Shown piece by piece: positions 26,049 to 34,212 of a stretch of 64,000 bases of DNA. A program made the translations under genes and the position numbers. The first letter of the stretch is position 1; every line of letters begins with the position of its first letter. The notes under the pieces were generated by a model that worked only from the letters and a program-made list of their open reading frames with translations, was not told the origin of the DNA and did not search any database. This stretch comes from JAEYOM01 sp036260935 (lineage in GTDB: Bacteria > Bacillota > Clostridia > Acetivibrionales > DTU013). The DNA is taken from positions 31,792 through 95,791 of the forward strand of contig DATALQ010000037.1 of the NCBI GenBank assembly GCA_036260935.1, in the 5' to 3' direction.

Positions 26049-27178
26049 ATACCCTCCATTTTTTCCCTAAGGATGGATAAAAACAGCTCGGCGGTGCGCC
26101 GGGCTGCGTCCGGCTGCCTGAATGCCAGTTGGCTTGCCGCAATCCCATCGAGTTTTCTGCAGCTGTCTGCCAGCAATTCATCTACCGTACCGGCCAGTTT
26201 ACGCATGTCGGTGCAGATAACTCCCAGATTATTTGCCTTCGCAAAATCGGGGTTTTTTTCCTCCTGGCCGGTCAGTGAACCCGTCACGATAAAAGGTCTG
26301 CAAAGGTTCACAGCTTCCATCATTACATTCGGACTGGCACGAAGCAATAAAATATCCGATTCCAGCATGTATTTTTCTACATTTTCAACGAAGCCGCAGA
26401 TCTCAAGCCTGTCCTTGTAGGTTTCGAGGCTTTTTTCAGCTTCGGCTCTGAAATTTTCATTGTTACCGGCCAGTATGACCACCCTGCAATTATACCGTTC
26501 CAGCAGTATCCTTGCCATTTCTACAGCCCGGAGTCTGCCCTGGCTGCCGTTCATTATCAAAAACTGCAGTTTATTCTTTTGCTTCAAACGTTCATAATAT
26601 GATGTTACCCTGCAAGGCCCATTTTGATCGAACCTTTTTCTTACCGGAAAGCCGAAAACTTTAATTTTGCTGTCCTGCAAGCCGCATTCCAGCATTGTCC
26701 GCCTTGCGTTGCCGGTTGGACAAAGTGTATACAGCGAACGTTTATCCGCCCAGATCCTGGATACATTGTCCAGGTCGGCTATGTATGATATCACCGGTAT
26801 ATTCCAGCCCTTTATCTCCAGTATGTCTTCAACCGACCCGACAAAGCTGGGGTGCACGGATACGATAAGATCCGGACGCTTTTGTTCTATTACCCGGCAA
26901 AAGCCTTTTTTTATGCTCCTTGCCATAAATATTCTCGACACGGACGGAAAAATATTGCCTAGTCCGTAGTATACCTTCCAGAAGGCAGGAGCGCGCGTCG
27001 CGACCTTGTCATACAGCTTGCTCAGCCAAACCGAAACAGGTCCGCCGAGCATAAAACCGTCTATTTCATCAGCAGCCACATCGGGAGCCAGCTCCGAAAG
27101 CTGTTCGCGCAAAGCAGCGGTAATACTCTTATGGCCATGGCCTGTATAAAATGATGAAACGAATAATATTCTGCTCAT
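26045..27178 (-). CDS. MGDG synthase/UgtP-like glycosyltransferase (GT28)
   Basis: 377 residues. The N terminus ILFVSSFYTGHGHKSITAAL is the MGDG-synthase domain signature, which covers diacylglycerol glucosyl- and galactosyltransferases. The C-terminal half is MurG-like, with MNGSQGR, VILAGNNE and SDILLLRASPNVMMEAV. It should add sugar to diacylglycerol at the cytoplasmic face. It begins a tightly coupled minus-strand operon with the acyltransferase and LtaS-like genes. No strong ribosome site precedes the ATG. A TTGACA promoter lies about 75 bases upstream. Confidence 0.85.
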   Translation of the reverse strand: MSRILFVSSFYTGHGHKSITAALREQLSELAPDVAADEIDGFMLGGPVSVWLSKLYDKVATRAPAFWKVYYGLGNIFPSVSRIFMARSIKKGFCRVIEQKRPDLIVSVHPSFVGSVEDILEIKGWNIPVISYIADLDNVSRIWADKRSLYTLCPTGNARRTMLECGLQDSKIKVFGFPVRKRFDQNGPCRVTSYYERLKQKNKLQFLIMNGSQGRLRAVEMARILLERYNCRVVILAGNNENFRAEAEKSLETYKDRLEICGFVENVEKYMLESDILLLRASPNVMMEAVNLCRPFIVTGSLTGQEEKNPDFAKANNLGVICTDMRKLAGTVDELLADSCRKLDGIAASQLAFRQPDAARRTAELFLSILREKMEGI

Positions 27179-27252
27179 TTACACTGTCCGTCTGTCTTTC
27201 CCGGGGAAATATCCCCCTTAACAAATGAAGTAATTAATAATACAATATACTG

Positions 27253-27281
27253 ATGATAGTATAAACGCGATTTTTTGTCAA
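27253..27281 (-). promoter_or_regulatory. Promoter of the glycolipid operon
   Basis: On the minus strand TTGACA (27281-27276), 17 bases, TATCAT (27258-27253), upstream of the GT28 gene. Confidence 0.65.
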
Positions 27282-27353
27282 AGGATGCATTAACCCGGCG
27301 GGCAGGGCAAAATAAAAGCACCGGGTCATTTTCGGACTAAGGCGGTGTTGGCT

Positions 27354-28253
27354 ATGAAACGGAAGGAAAAATTCGTGCGGGGTCTGAAGGATTATTTATG
27401 GATAATCGTAGGTTCACTGATAACCGCGGCTGCCATCAATATTTTTCTGGTACCCTACAAGATCGCTCCAGGCGGTGTGACGGGCATAGCTACCGTTATA
27501 TATTATCTAAGCGGTGAGAGATTCCAGGTAGGTACTGTCATGCTTATTCTAAACGTGCCTCTGTTCTTGTTCGGCATGAAGTTCATAGGACGCAGGTTTA
27601 CAGTACGCACACTTTTCAGCACCATACTTCTATCCGTTATTGTTGATGTTGCTGAACCGCTTACCAAATACATAATTGCCGAACTGGAACTTGAAAGGCT
27701 TACGGCAAGCCCGGATTATCTGCTGTATGCTGTTTTCGGTGGATTCTTCATGGGTCTTGGACTGGGCTTTGTGTTCAAATCGGGGGCCACTACCGGCGGA
27801 ACTGACCTTGCAGCGAGGATTGTCCACCATTTCAATCCTTCTCTTTCAATGGGGAAAACGCTTTTGTTTATCGACTCCGCCGTAATCGTCTTTGCGGCGG
27901 TAGCCTTCAAAAGCTTTCTGCTTGCGCTGTATTCGGTGCTTTCGCTTTACATATCGTCTAAGATCATAGATGTCATACTTGAGGGTGTCAATTTTGCAAA
28001 ATCGATTTTTATTGTTTCAGACTTCGCCGACTCGATCTCCCAGGCGGTAATGAACGAGTTGGACAGGGGGGTTACTGCTCTTAAGGGGCTCGGCATGTAT
28101 ACGGGAAATGAAAAAAAGGTGCTGTACTGCGTGATACAGCGCGGTCAGCTGGCTCAGCTCAAAGAAATAGTCAAGAGAATCGACCCTTCTGCATTCATAA
28201 TACTAAATGACGTAACCGAAGTCCTCGGCGAAGGCTTCAAGACGTATGAATAG
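27354..28253 (+). CDS. YitT family membrane protein
   Basis: 299 residues. Five or six membrane helices in the first 200 residues include the family opening LWIIVGSLITAAAINIFLVPYKIAPGGVTGIATVIYY and the GATTGGTDL loop. A C-terminal soluble DUF2179 domain of about 85 residues starts near KSIFIVSDF. YitT proteins are common in Firmicutes; their transport substrate is not settled. ATG 27354 has a GGCGGTG ribosome site 7 bases upstream. It converges on the toxin gene, three bases apart. Confidence 0.85.
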   Translation: MKRKEKFVRGLKDYLWIIVGSLITAAAINIFLVPYKIAPGGVTGIATVIYYLSGERFQVGTVMLILNVPLFLFGMKFIGRRFTVRTLFSTILLSVIVDVAEPLTKYIIAELELERLTASPDYLLYAVFGGFFMGLGLGFVFKSGATTGGTDLAARIVHHFNPSLSMGKTLLFIDSAVIVFAAVAFKSFLLALYSVLSLYISSKIIDVILEGVNFAKSIFIVSDFADSISQAVMNELDRGVTALKGLGMYTGNEKKVLYCVIQRGQLAQLKEIVKRIDPSAFIILNDVTEVLGEGFKTYE

Positions 28254-28256
28254 GGA

Positions 28257-28568
28257 TTAATCTTTAAATAATACTTTCATATAATCCCGTCCACCATACA
28301 ATATTCTGATTACATAAATAGCTTCATCCTCATACCTGTAAAATATCAGGTAATTGTCACATACAAGGAATCGATAATCTGTTTGAATATCGATAACCGC
28401 GGATAAGGAAGCGCCCATACCGGGATATTCCAATAATCCGCGAATTCTTTCTGTTATTTTTGTTGTTAAATTTACAGCAGCTTGTGGACTGGAAAGCTCC
28501 TGAGAAATGTAATTTTTTATTCCCACCAAATCATTTGCAGCCTCAGGTGAAATCTTCAGTGTATTCAT
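28257..28568 (-). CDS. RelE/ParE family toxin
   Basis: 103 residues. The pattern KISPEAANDLVGIKNYIS, then RIRGLLEYPGMGASL, DYRFLVCDNYLIFYRYEDEAIYVIRILYGGRDY, is typical of ParE/RelE toxins (plasmid stabilisation family). It should inhibit gyrase or cut mRNA on ribosomes; which cannot be told. The ATG is one base after the antitoxin stop. The pair lies between YitT and the FMN riboswitch, both stable chromosomal genes. Confidence 0.88.
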   Translation of the reverse strand: MNTLKISPEAANDLVGIKNYISQELSSPQAAVNLTTKITERIRGLLEYPGMGASLSAVIDIQTDYRFLVCDNYLIFYRYEDEAIYVIRILYGGRDYMKVLFKD

Positions 28569-28569
28569 C

Positions 28570-28815
28570 CTATATCCCCAGCTCTGCTTCCACTTCCTCT
28601 ATAGTCATCCATCCCTTTTCTTTTCCAGCCTGCTCTCCTTGAGCGAGTTTTGACAACAGCTTTAAAGAAGCCTTTAGTTTTTCATACTCATTTATGTCAA
28701 TAATAGCAAATTTTCCTCTGCCGTTTTTTGTTAAAAAAACCGGCTCGCCTACGGAAATATCACGCAGAACCTCATTATAATTTCTCAAATCAGATATTGG
28801 TTTAATATTAGGCAT
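28570..28815 (-). CDS. Phd/YefM family antitoxin
   Basis: 81 residues. The N-terminal Phd/YefM fold is seen in MPNIKPISDLRNYNEVLRDISVGEPVFLTKNGRGKFAIIDINEYEKL; the C-terminal tail binds the toxin. AAGGAG lies 9 bases before ATG 28815, so the upstream TTG start at 28824 is rejected. The protein should bind its own promoter. The C terminus (EKGWMTIEEVEAEL) is acidic, as usual for these antitoxins. Confidence 0.88.
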   Translation of the reverse strand: MPNIKPISDLRNYNEVLRDISVGEPVFLTKNGRGKFAIIDINEYEKLKASLKLLSKLAQGEQAGKEKGWMTIEEVEAELGI

Positions 28816-28937
28816 AAAAAGCAACTCCTTTCAGTGCTGTTATTATTATATCTATATTATTCGTAAAAAACAACAGCAGTGTTAAACGTTAACCAAACAT
28901 AAACCCAATAAGCATATCATCTCTACGTCGACGTCTA

Positions 28938-28954
28938 ATCATTATGGTAATGAT
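28938..28954. promoter_or_regulatory. 17-bp palindrome upstream of the ribU promoter
   Basis: ATCATTA-TGG-TAATGAT is a perfect 7-bp dyad, 10 bases before the -35 of the riboswitch transcript and about 120 bases upstream of the antitoxin gene on the other strand. It resembles a regulator site, perhaps of the Fur superfamily, but I cannot assign it. Confidence 0.45.
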
Positions 28955-28964
28955 AATTTTCCTG

Positions 28965-28994
28965 TTGACTCGGACAACTCCTTAGTGCTAATAT
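28965..28994 (+). promoter_or_regulatory. Promoter of the FMN riboswitch transcript
   Basis: TTGACT (28965-28970), 18 bases, TAATAT (28989-28994) with an extended TG. The predicted start is about 15 bases before the riboswitch. Confidence 0.75.
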
Positions 28995-29014
28995 ATTTCC
29001 ATAAACTGAATACG

Positions 29015-29134
29015 ATCTTCAGGGCAGGGTGAAAGTCCCTACCGGCGGTAATGCGGCGAAAGCCGTTAGCCCGCGAGCGAAAGCTGACCTGGTGAGATTC
29101 CGGGGCCGACAGTAAAGTCTGGATGAAAGAAGAT
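29015..29134 (+). ncRNA. FMN riboswitch (RFN element)
   Basis: The conserved RFN core is present: CAGGGCAGGGTGAAAGTCCC near 29020, ACCGGCGGTAA, AGCCCGCGAGCG, and CCGACAGT near 29107. The closing stem is ATCTTC (29015-29020) with GAAGAT (29129-29134). Binding of FMN is expected to favour the downstream terminator and shut off ribU. Confidence 0.97.
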
Positions 29135-29152
29135 GATGAATTTGTATTATAC

Positions 29153-29187
29153 ATTCCCTGGGATCATTCTCAGGGAATTTTTATTTT
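29153..29187 (+). terminator. Riboswitch-controlled terminator
   Basis: ATTCCCTG (29153-29160) pairs with CAGGGAAT (29171-29178), followed by TTTTATTTT. It lies between the FMN aptamer and ribU, as an expression platform should. Confidence 0.93.
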
Positions 29188-29241
29188 GCAGCCAAGTTCC
29201 AAAGAGGGACTATGGCAGACATATTCAGGGGGGAATATAAA

Positions 29242-29778
29242 ATGAAAATGAATGTTAAAAAAATCGCAACCATGGGAGTTTTAGCAGCGCTGTCCATTGT
29301 AATTATGTTGCCGACACGTTTTCCAATCTTACCGGCGGCGCCTTATCTCAAGTATGATCCGGCAGATATCCCAATGCTTATCTGCGCGTTCCTGTTTGGA
29401 CCCATTGCGGGTTTTGCTGTCACTGTAGTAGAAGCGACGCTCCAGACACTGCTGTTCGCTGAAGGCGGTTTATACGGGTGGCTTATGCATATAATTGCAT
29501 CGGGTGCTTTTGTTCTTATCGCGGGGATTATATACAAAAACAAGCATGACCGTAAAGGCGCATTGATCGGTCTGGTTTGCGGCACACTTGCTATGACGCT
29601 TGTAATGATCCCTGCCAACCTTGTAATAACGCCCATATATACCGGTACTAAAGTCGAGGATGTGGCAAATATACTGCTGCCTGCAATCATACCGTTCAAC
29701 CTCATAAAAGCCGGCCTGAATTCCATAATTACATTCATCGTGTACAAGTCCATCAGCAAAGTCGTCAATAAAATATAG
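29242..29778 (+). CDS. ribU: RibU, riboflavin-binding S component of an ECF transporter
   Basis: 178 residues with about six membrane helices. The N terminus KIATMGVLAALSIVIM, then LKYDPADIPMLICAFLFGP, is the RibU signature. It binds riboflavin and works with a shared EcfAA'T module encoded elsewhere. ATG 29242 has a GGGGGG-type ribosome site 7 bases upstream; ATG 29212 lacks one. The FMN riboswitch upstream strongly supports the substrate. Confidence 0.95.
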   Translation: MKMNVKKIATMGVLAALSIVIMLPTRFPILPAAPYLKYDPADIPMLICAFLFGPIAGFAVTVVEATLQTLLFAEGGLYGWLMHIIASGAFVLIAGIIYKNKHDRKGALIGLVCGTLAMTLVMIPANLVITPIYTGTKVEDVANILLPAIIPFNLIKAGLNSIITFIVYKSISKVVNKI

Positions 29779-29816
29779 TGGGGCAAACTGTTTTGTAGGA
29801 AATATACGGCATTATA

Positions 29817-29845
29817 TTGACAATATTCTAGAACTGTACTAGAAT
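29817..29845 (+). promoter_or_regulatory. Promoter with overlapping operator-like palindrome
   Basis: TTGACA (29817-29822), 17 bases, TAGAAT (29840-29845). The dyad ATTCTAG-7 bases-CTAGAAT (29825-29845) covers the spacer and the whole -10. This arrangement fits repression by a dimer, possibly the small HTH protein encoded just downstream. Confidence 0.7.
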
Positions 29846-29922
29846 TGAATAAAAATGTAATATATTACCTAAGATGCTCATATGGAAATCTGCTGGTGTT
29901 AGGTTGTTTGGAGGAAAGTACA

Positions 29923-30132
29923 ATGGAAGTGAACAGGCAGAAGGTACATGACTTGATGAATACCAACTGCGCAGGTAATTACAACAGGTTTGCAAGAGAA
30001 CTCGGAGTCGATCCGTCGCATCTTTACAGATACCTCAATACTGGTGTAGGCGGCGGCAAGAAGATATTGATGTCGGTAATGAAGTACTGCAAGGTCAACG
30101 GACTTGATTTCGACGAATATATAAGCATGTAG
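29923..30132 (+). CDS. Small helix-turn-helix protein
   Basis: 69 residues. A helix-turn-helix is visible in YNRFARELGVDPSHLYRYLN at about residues 16-35, similar to Cro/C1 types, and the rest is short helices. GGAGG lies 8 bases before ATG 29923; a longer frame from 29845 begins inside the promoter and is rejected. Such single-domain proteins usually act as dimers that repress their own gene. The palindrome over its promoter fits that. No phage genes are near. Confidence 0.75.
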   Translation: MEVNRQKVHDLMNTNCAGNYNRFARELGVDPSHLYRYLNTGVGGGKKILMSVMKYCKVNGLDFDEYISM

Positions 30133-30278
30133 CTGCTTATGCTCATTGATGTGTCCGTTAGGATGAATAAGTACAATCTTTAAAAGCAATCGAATTTGGC
30201 TGGATACTACGGCCATGTTTTGGTTGCTATTTTGTTGCAATTTTTCATAACCATTCAGATCTATAATGAGGGACAGAT

Positions 30279-30307
30279 TTGACGGTTTTTCTTGAGTATG
30301 GTAAATT
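30279..30307 (+). promoter_or_regulatory. Probable promoter of the EamA-type gene
   Basis: TTGACG (30279-30284), 17 bases, TAAATT (30302-30307), about 60 bases before the start codon. Confidence 0.5.
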
Positions 30308-30364
30308 AAGGACTATACTATTGGCAGGTCGGATGATTTTTGCAGCTGATGTGAGGTCAAACCT

Positions 30365-30793
30365 ATGTTTATGTACATATTTTCCATAGTACTGATAGTG
30401 GCGTCAAACATACTTTATAATGTGTGCCAGAAATCAACGCCGCAGAGAGCCAACCCCTTTTCAGCATTGCTCGTGACATACCTTACCGCGGCATTTCTGA
30501 CGCTTATAGCAATGCAGTTTTACAAGACGGATAAAGGGTTCTTTCAGTCGTTCAAGGACCTTAACTGGACCAGCATAGCTCTCGGTTTTTCGATAATCGG
30601 TCTGGAATTCGGCTATCTTATGGCTTACAGGGCAGGCTGGAACATAAGCGTCGGTTCACTCGTCGCAAATATAATCCTTGCTGTGATGCTGATACCGGTA
30701 GGGATACTGTTTTACAAGGAGGGCTTCGGCCTTAGCAAAATACTCGGTTCGGTGTTTTGCATAGCCGGGCTGATACTGATAAACAGGAAATAG
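30365..30793 (+). CDS. EamA-like/DMT family small membrane protein
   Basis: 142 residues with about five membrane helices, equal to half of a standard EamA transporter. The C-terminal helix pair LVANIILAVMLIPVGILFYKEGFGLSKILGSVFCIAGLILIN is typical of the drug/metabolite transporter superfamily. It probably works as a dimer. Only a weak ribosome site precedes ATG 30365. The vanW gene follows 55 bases later on the same strand. The substrate is unknown. Confidence 0.75.
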   Translation: MFMYIFSIVLIVASNILYNVCQKSTPQRANPFSALLVTYLTAAFLTLIAMQFYKTDKGFFQSFKDLNWTSIALGFSIIGLEFGYLMAYRAGWNISVGSLVANIILAVMLIPVGILFYKEGFGLSKILGSVFCIAGLILINRK

Positions 30794-30848
30794 GAGCAGG
30801 GCAATACCGGGGAGCCCCGGTTAATAAATTCAGCTGGAGCGATTTGAT

Positions 30849-31736
30849 ATGGGAAAGACTCATATGCAAAATAGCGGCTCAGCGCCTGTAAAACGCAGCA
30901 AATTCAGGTTGATGGCGGGTAAGGCTTATTATACGCTATCGCGTTATGCGCTTTGGTATTTCGGAGGGTTCAGATTCGCACATGAAAGAAATCCGAAGTT
31001 ACTTGATTATTCTTACTTCTCGCATGAAACTCCTTTATTAAGGAAACTGAATAACCTGGATATGCAATACCAGTATAACAAGATAGTAAATCTAAAACTG
31101 GCGGCAAGCAGGCTTGACGGCATTTTGGTAAGGCCCGGCGAGGTTTTCAGCTACTGGAGACTTGTCGGAAAACCTTCCGCCAAAAAAGGATACGTACCCG
31201 GCATGATACTGCATTGCGGCGCCTACAGGATGGGAGTCGGAGGAGGCCTGTGTCAGTTGTCCAACCTGGTCTACTGGATGACTCTTCACACACCGCTGAC
31301 AGTAATTGAGCGATACCGCCATTCCTATGACGTCTTTCCCGATTCGAACCGTACGCAGCCGTTCGGAAGCGGTGCCACCTGCGTTTATCCTTACCGGGAT
31401 CTAATGATAAGAAATGATACCGATACCGTATTCCAGCTTCATGTCAATGTCGGGGAGTCACATCTTGAAGGGCAGTGGCTGTCCGACAATCCTCCGGAAT
31501 ACAGATATGAAATAATTGAGAAGAGCCATCAAATCAAGGGTGAGTACTGGGGCGGATTCAGCAGGCACAATGAGCTTTATCGCGGAAAGTATACTGTAGC
31601 CGGAGAATTTTTGGGGGAAGAATATGTTGCGGAGAACCATGCGATTATGATGTACTCTCCCTTTTTACCCGGAGCCGGTGATAGGGCCGATGAAGGGTTC
31701 GGTAAAGGGGCCGATACAACGCAGCAGATTCGGTAA
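30849..31736 (+). CDS. VanW family protein
   Basis: 295 residues. The VanW core is RPGEVFSYWRLVGKPSAKKGYVPGMIL, then GGGLCQLSNLVYWMTLHTPL and ERYRHSYDVFPDSNRTQPFGSGA. VanW occurs in some vancomycin-resistance clusters but also widely in sensitive Firmicutes; its function is unknown, with an L,D-transpeptidase or wall-binding role proposed by context only. No vanHAX genes are near, so nothing here argues for glycopeptide resistance. No signal peptide is evident. Confidence 0.88.
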   Translation: MGKTHMQNSGSAPVKRSKFRLMAGKAYYTLSRYALWYFGGFRFAHERNPKLLDYSYFSHETPLLRKLNNLDMQYQYNKIVNLKLAASRLDGILVRPGEVFSYWRLVGKPSAKKGYVPGMILHCGAYRMGVGGGLCQLSNLVYWMTLHTPLTVIERYRHSYDVFPDSNRTQPFGSGATCVYPYRDLMIRNDTDTVFQLHVNVGESHLEGQWLSDNPPEYRYEIIEKSHQIKGEYWGGFSRHNELYRGKYTVAGEFLGEEYVAENHAIMMYSPFLPGAGDRADEGFGKGADTTQQIR

Positions 31737-31794
31737 ATTCAGTAAGTTTATTTAATTCAATAAAACTGTCCGATCGGGGTTATCTGCCGGGTTA

Positions 31795-32352
31795 TCATTT
31801 GCGTCTGCTTTCCCACTCTTCCAGTAAGATACCGTAACGCAACTCGTTATCCCAGCGCCCGTCTTTAAATCTTTCTTTTCTTAGTTCGCCCTCTTTGAGC
31901 ATACCGATTTTCTTCATGACATTTTCCGACCGGGGATTGTTGACGTTGCAGCTTGCGGCTACCTTATGCATATGGAGGTTGGTAAAACAAATATCGGTGA
32001 GGGTACTTGCGATTTCTGTTGCATACCCCTTTCCCCAGTACTTGGGGAGTAGGAAGTAGCCTATTTCGCCGAAATTTATTCTCGAGAAATGATAATTGAC
32101 GAGTATACAGGAATATCCGATAAATTCATTGTTCGAAGACGAAAAAACTGCAAACTCGTACGAGTCTCTTTTGCCTGTATTGGCAGAATTTTTGATAACT
32201 TGACTGAAGTTCGATTTCATCTCTTCTTCGTCCGATGTTTTATCCATGTAGGCATATTTCATGACGAGGTCGTTTGAGAAAATTGAAGCGTATCTTTCAT
32301 AATCGCCGGGCTCGAATTTCCTGAAGTAGAGGCGTTCACTTTTAAATTCCAT
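31795..32352 (-). CDS. GNAT acetyltransferase, RimJ/RimL type
   Basis: 185 residues. It begins ERLYFRKFEPGDYERYASIFSND and has the acetyl-CoA loop YWGKGYATEI and NPRSENVMKKIGM, typical of N-acetyltransferases acting on ribosomal protein termini or antibiotics. GGAG lies 7 bases before the ATG. The substrate cannot be predicted. Confidence 0.85.
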   Translation of the reverse strand: MEFKSERLYFRKFEPGDYERYASIFSNDLVMKYAYMDKTSDEEEMKSNFSQVIKNSANTGKRDSYEFAVFSSSNNEFIGYSCILVNYHFSRINFGEIGYFLLPKYWGKGYATEIASTLTDICFTNLHMHKVAASCNVNNPRSENVMKKIGMLKEGELRKERFKDGRWDNELRYGILLEEWESRRK

Positions 32353-32418
32353 TATTTACTCCGTATTGTTTATCAGTTTTTCACTGTGATTTTTTATTTC
32401 GTCTGATCTTCCCGGGTG

Positions 32419-32580
32419 CTAATAAAGATCAAGCCATCTTTCGGCGTGCGGCATGCTTTTAAAAGCCATAGTTTTTATGCCGGATTCTTTGGAATTCTCC
32501 ACACTTGCTTCGTTCTTCCAAAAACCTTGTAACGCTAAATAAGCGCGGTTTTTTGCTGATTGATATCGATTGTATAATGA
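32419..32580 (-). pseudogene. C-terminal remnant of an unrecognised gene
   Basis: A 53-residue open frame with gene-like composition ends at TAG (32419-32421) and is cut off upstream by TGA at 32581-32583. It has no usable start codon. Recognisable pieces are QGFWKNEASVENSKESGIKT and MAFKSMPHAERWLDLY. I do not know the family. The surrounding 32353-32801 stretch has no intact gene and looks like decaying DNA. Confidence 0.45.
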
Positions 32581-32708
32581 TCATTATAGACTAATTTTAT
32601 TTTGGCCATAAGCTACCTTTGCTATATTCGTATACTATTAATTGCAAATTTAATAATATACCGGATTTACCAAATTTTCAAATCCAAGTTTCCCTAAATG
32701 GCATTCAC

Positions 32709-32758
32709 TTATACTCGCTTTTAATTCCTTTGGATATGAGCAGCTTGTCGACCAGGTT
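32709..32758 (-). pseudogene. Fragment of a GNAT gene paralogous to 34346-34828
   Basis: On the minus strand this reads NLVDKLLISKGIKSEYK and a stop. The intact GNAT gene has NLVDKLLISRGVKSVC at the matching place. Bases 32727-32758 match 34485-34516 at 31 of 32 positions, and the amino-acid similarity continues past the nucleotide match. It is a scrap left after recombination. Confidence 0.7.
32727..32758. repeat. 32-bp direct repeat, left copy
   Basis: It matches 34485-34516 with one mismatch in the same orientation. The two copies bracket the mtaB gene. Confidence 0.85.
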
Positions 32759-32801
32759 ACAATCAATCCAGGGTTTATGTTCCAGGAACGGTTAATAAAG
32801 T

Positions 32802-34187
32802 TTATAAATCATATTTTTGCGGAACAAACTTATCCGATGCATTATCATTAATCATTTGTCGGATGAATTCCTCTTCATCCAGCGGCAATGATTCGATTTG
32901 GCTTTCCATTGTATCCAGCCAGGGCAATTCCCTTTCCGATATAATAACCTTTTCGTCTGCGATAGCTTTCTTTAATTCGGCTATTGTAATAAGCGCAGCC
33001 TTTTTTGTCCTGTTGAAGTGACCTATTTCCTTTACTATCTCTCCTGAAATTTTTAGCGCTATATCAGGCCTTAGCACATAAGCCTGGGGATCCAATCTAC
33101 TGTCGGAATCAGCGAGTAAATCACGCATTATAAGCGCATAACCACTGCCTTTTTCTGAAGCTGTATTCATTAATCTGCAATCATAAATAAGCTGCTCCAT
33201 GGATACAGTCGGTGCCATTCCACCCAGAAGCTTAATATTCTGAACCGATTCATTGCTCCACAGATCTGTGACAGCCGCGGCAATATTCCCTAAAGGGCTT
33301 AAATGCGCACATGCGCTGGATTTGCCTTCCATGGAGATAGGCGTTCCCGTAATGGCTTTTATATAGACGCCCTCATATCCGCAGTCCTTATGTGGACCGA
33401 CAGCTCCTTCCTCCAAAGCAACAAGGCTTCTTACCACAGACATGACCCTTACTACAGCAGAGAATACTTTAGGCACATAGCCCCTGTCGGCTAAAACCAT
33501 CGCTGTATTTGCAAATCCGCACGCCGAATCACCGGATGCGATACTCCTGGTATTGTCAGCAATATCTATGATTGATCTCCATAGCATGGACATATCTCTT
33601 GTGCCTAATATACCAAGGGCGAACAAGGATTTGGTAATTTCGCAGAACATAATGGCGTCATCATGGATATCTTTCCCTCCGATAGATTCAATGGCGAGGA
33701 AATCAGCGCCTTCTTTGGCGCAGCCTTCAAAGGTCCTGAGTACGGACTCCCAATGTCTGCCTCTCCACATATGGACCGATTCCCTATCCTCCCTTATATC
33801 GACCGGAGTAAGCCTCAGCGCACTTTTTAACCCATATTTGCTTTCGTTTTCATACATTATATTACGAACAGTTTTTGTTATTTCAATACCCCATTCAGGG
33901 TTATAGGTAGCGGCGGGAAGAAGCTCTAATTCAACAACAAAGCCTTGTGAATATAGCTCTCTGGCTCTTTTGCAGGCATCCTCCATGATGCTTTTATATT
34001 GTTGTATAACTTCAGGCATAGTCTGGTCTGTGATTAGCATCGGCGGCAATGTAAAATTGAGTTCCGGCAATACCTGACCTCCTCCTATAACAAGACCATT
34101 TTTGCATGTTATCGGGTTTACTGATTTACCATATAGAAAATCATCAATGCTATTGTACGATAAGCTGCTAAACATTTTTTTTGACAT
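32802..34187 (-). CDS. mtaB: MtaB-type methanol:corrinoid methyltransferase homologue
   Basis: 461 residues. The sequence follows MtaB throughout: GDSACGFANTAMVLADRGYVP, EEGAVGPHKDCGYEG, KAITGTPISMEGKSSACAHLSPLGN, and DLWSNESVQNIKLLGG. The zinc ligands of MtaB are one Glu and two Cys; cysteines in SACGF, CGYEG and SACAHL are candidates. The enzyme moves the methanol methyl group to a corrinoid protein (MtaC). No mtaC, mtaA or activator gene is near. ATG 34187 has AGGGG about 8 bases upstream. An intrinsic terminator lies between the arg operon and its ribosome site. Confidence 0.85.
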   Translation of the reverse strand: MSKKMFSSLSYNSIDDFLYGKSVNPITCKNGLVIGGGQVLPELNFTLPPMLITDQTMPEVIQQYKSIMEDACKRARELYSQGFVVELELLPAATYNPEWGIEITKTVRNIMYENESKYGLKSALRLTPVDIREDRESVHMWRGRHWESVLRTFEGCAKEGADFLAIESIGGKDIHDDAIMFCEITKSLFALGILGTRDMSMLWRSIIDIADNTRSIASGDSACGFANTAMVLADRGYVPKVFSAVVRVMSVVRSLVALEEGAVGPHKDCGYEGVYIKAITGTPISMEGKSSACAHLSPLGNIAAAVTDLWSNESVQNIKLLGGMAPTVSMEQLIYDCRLMNTASEKGSGYALIMRDLLADSDSRLDPQAYVLRPDIALKISGEIVKEIGHFNRTKKAALITIAELKKAIADEKVIISERELPWLDTMESQIESLPLDEEEFIRQMINDNASDKFVPQKYDL

Positions 34188-34212
34188 AGTATCGCCCCTT
34201 TTTGCTTCCAAA

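Noticed and set aside
30849..31736. Vancomycin resistance locus
   Set aside because: VanW alone is not a resistance determinant, and no vanH, vanA or vanX-type gene is present.
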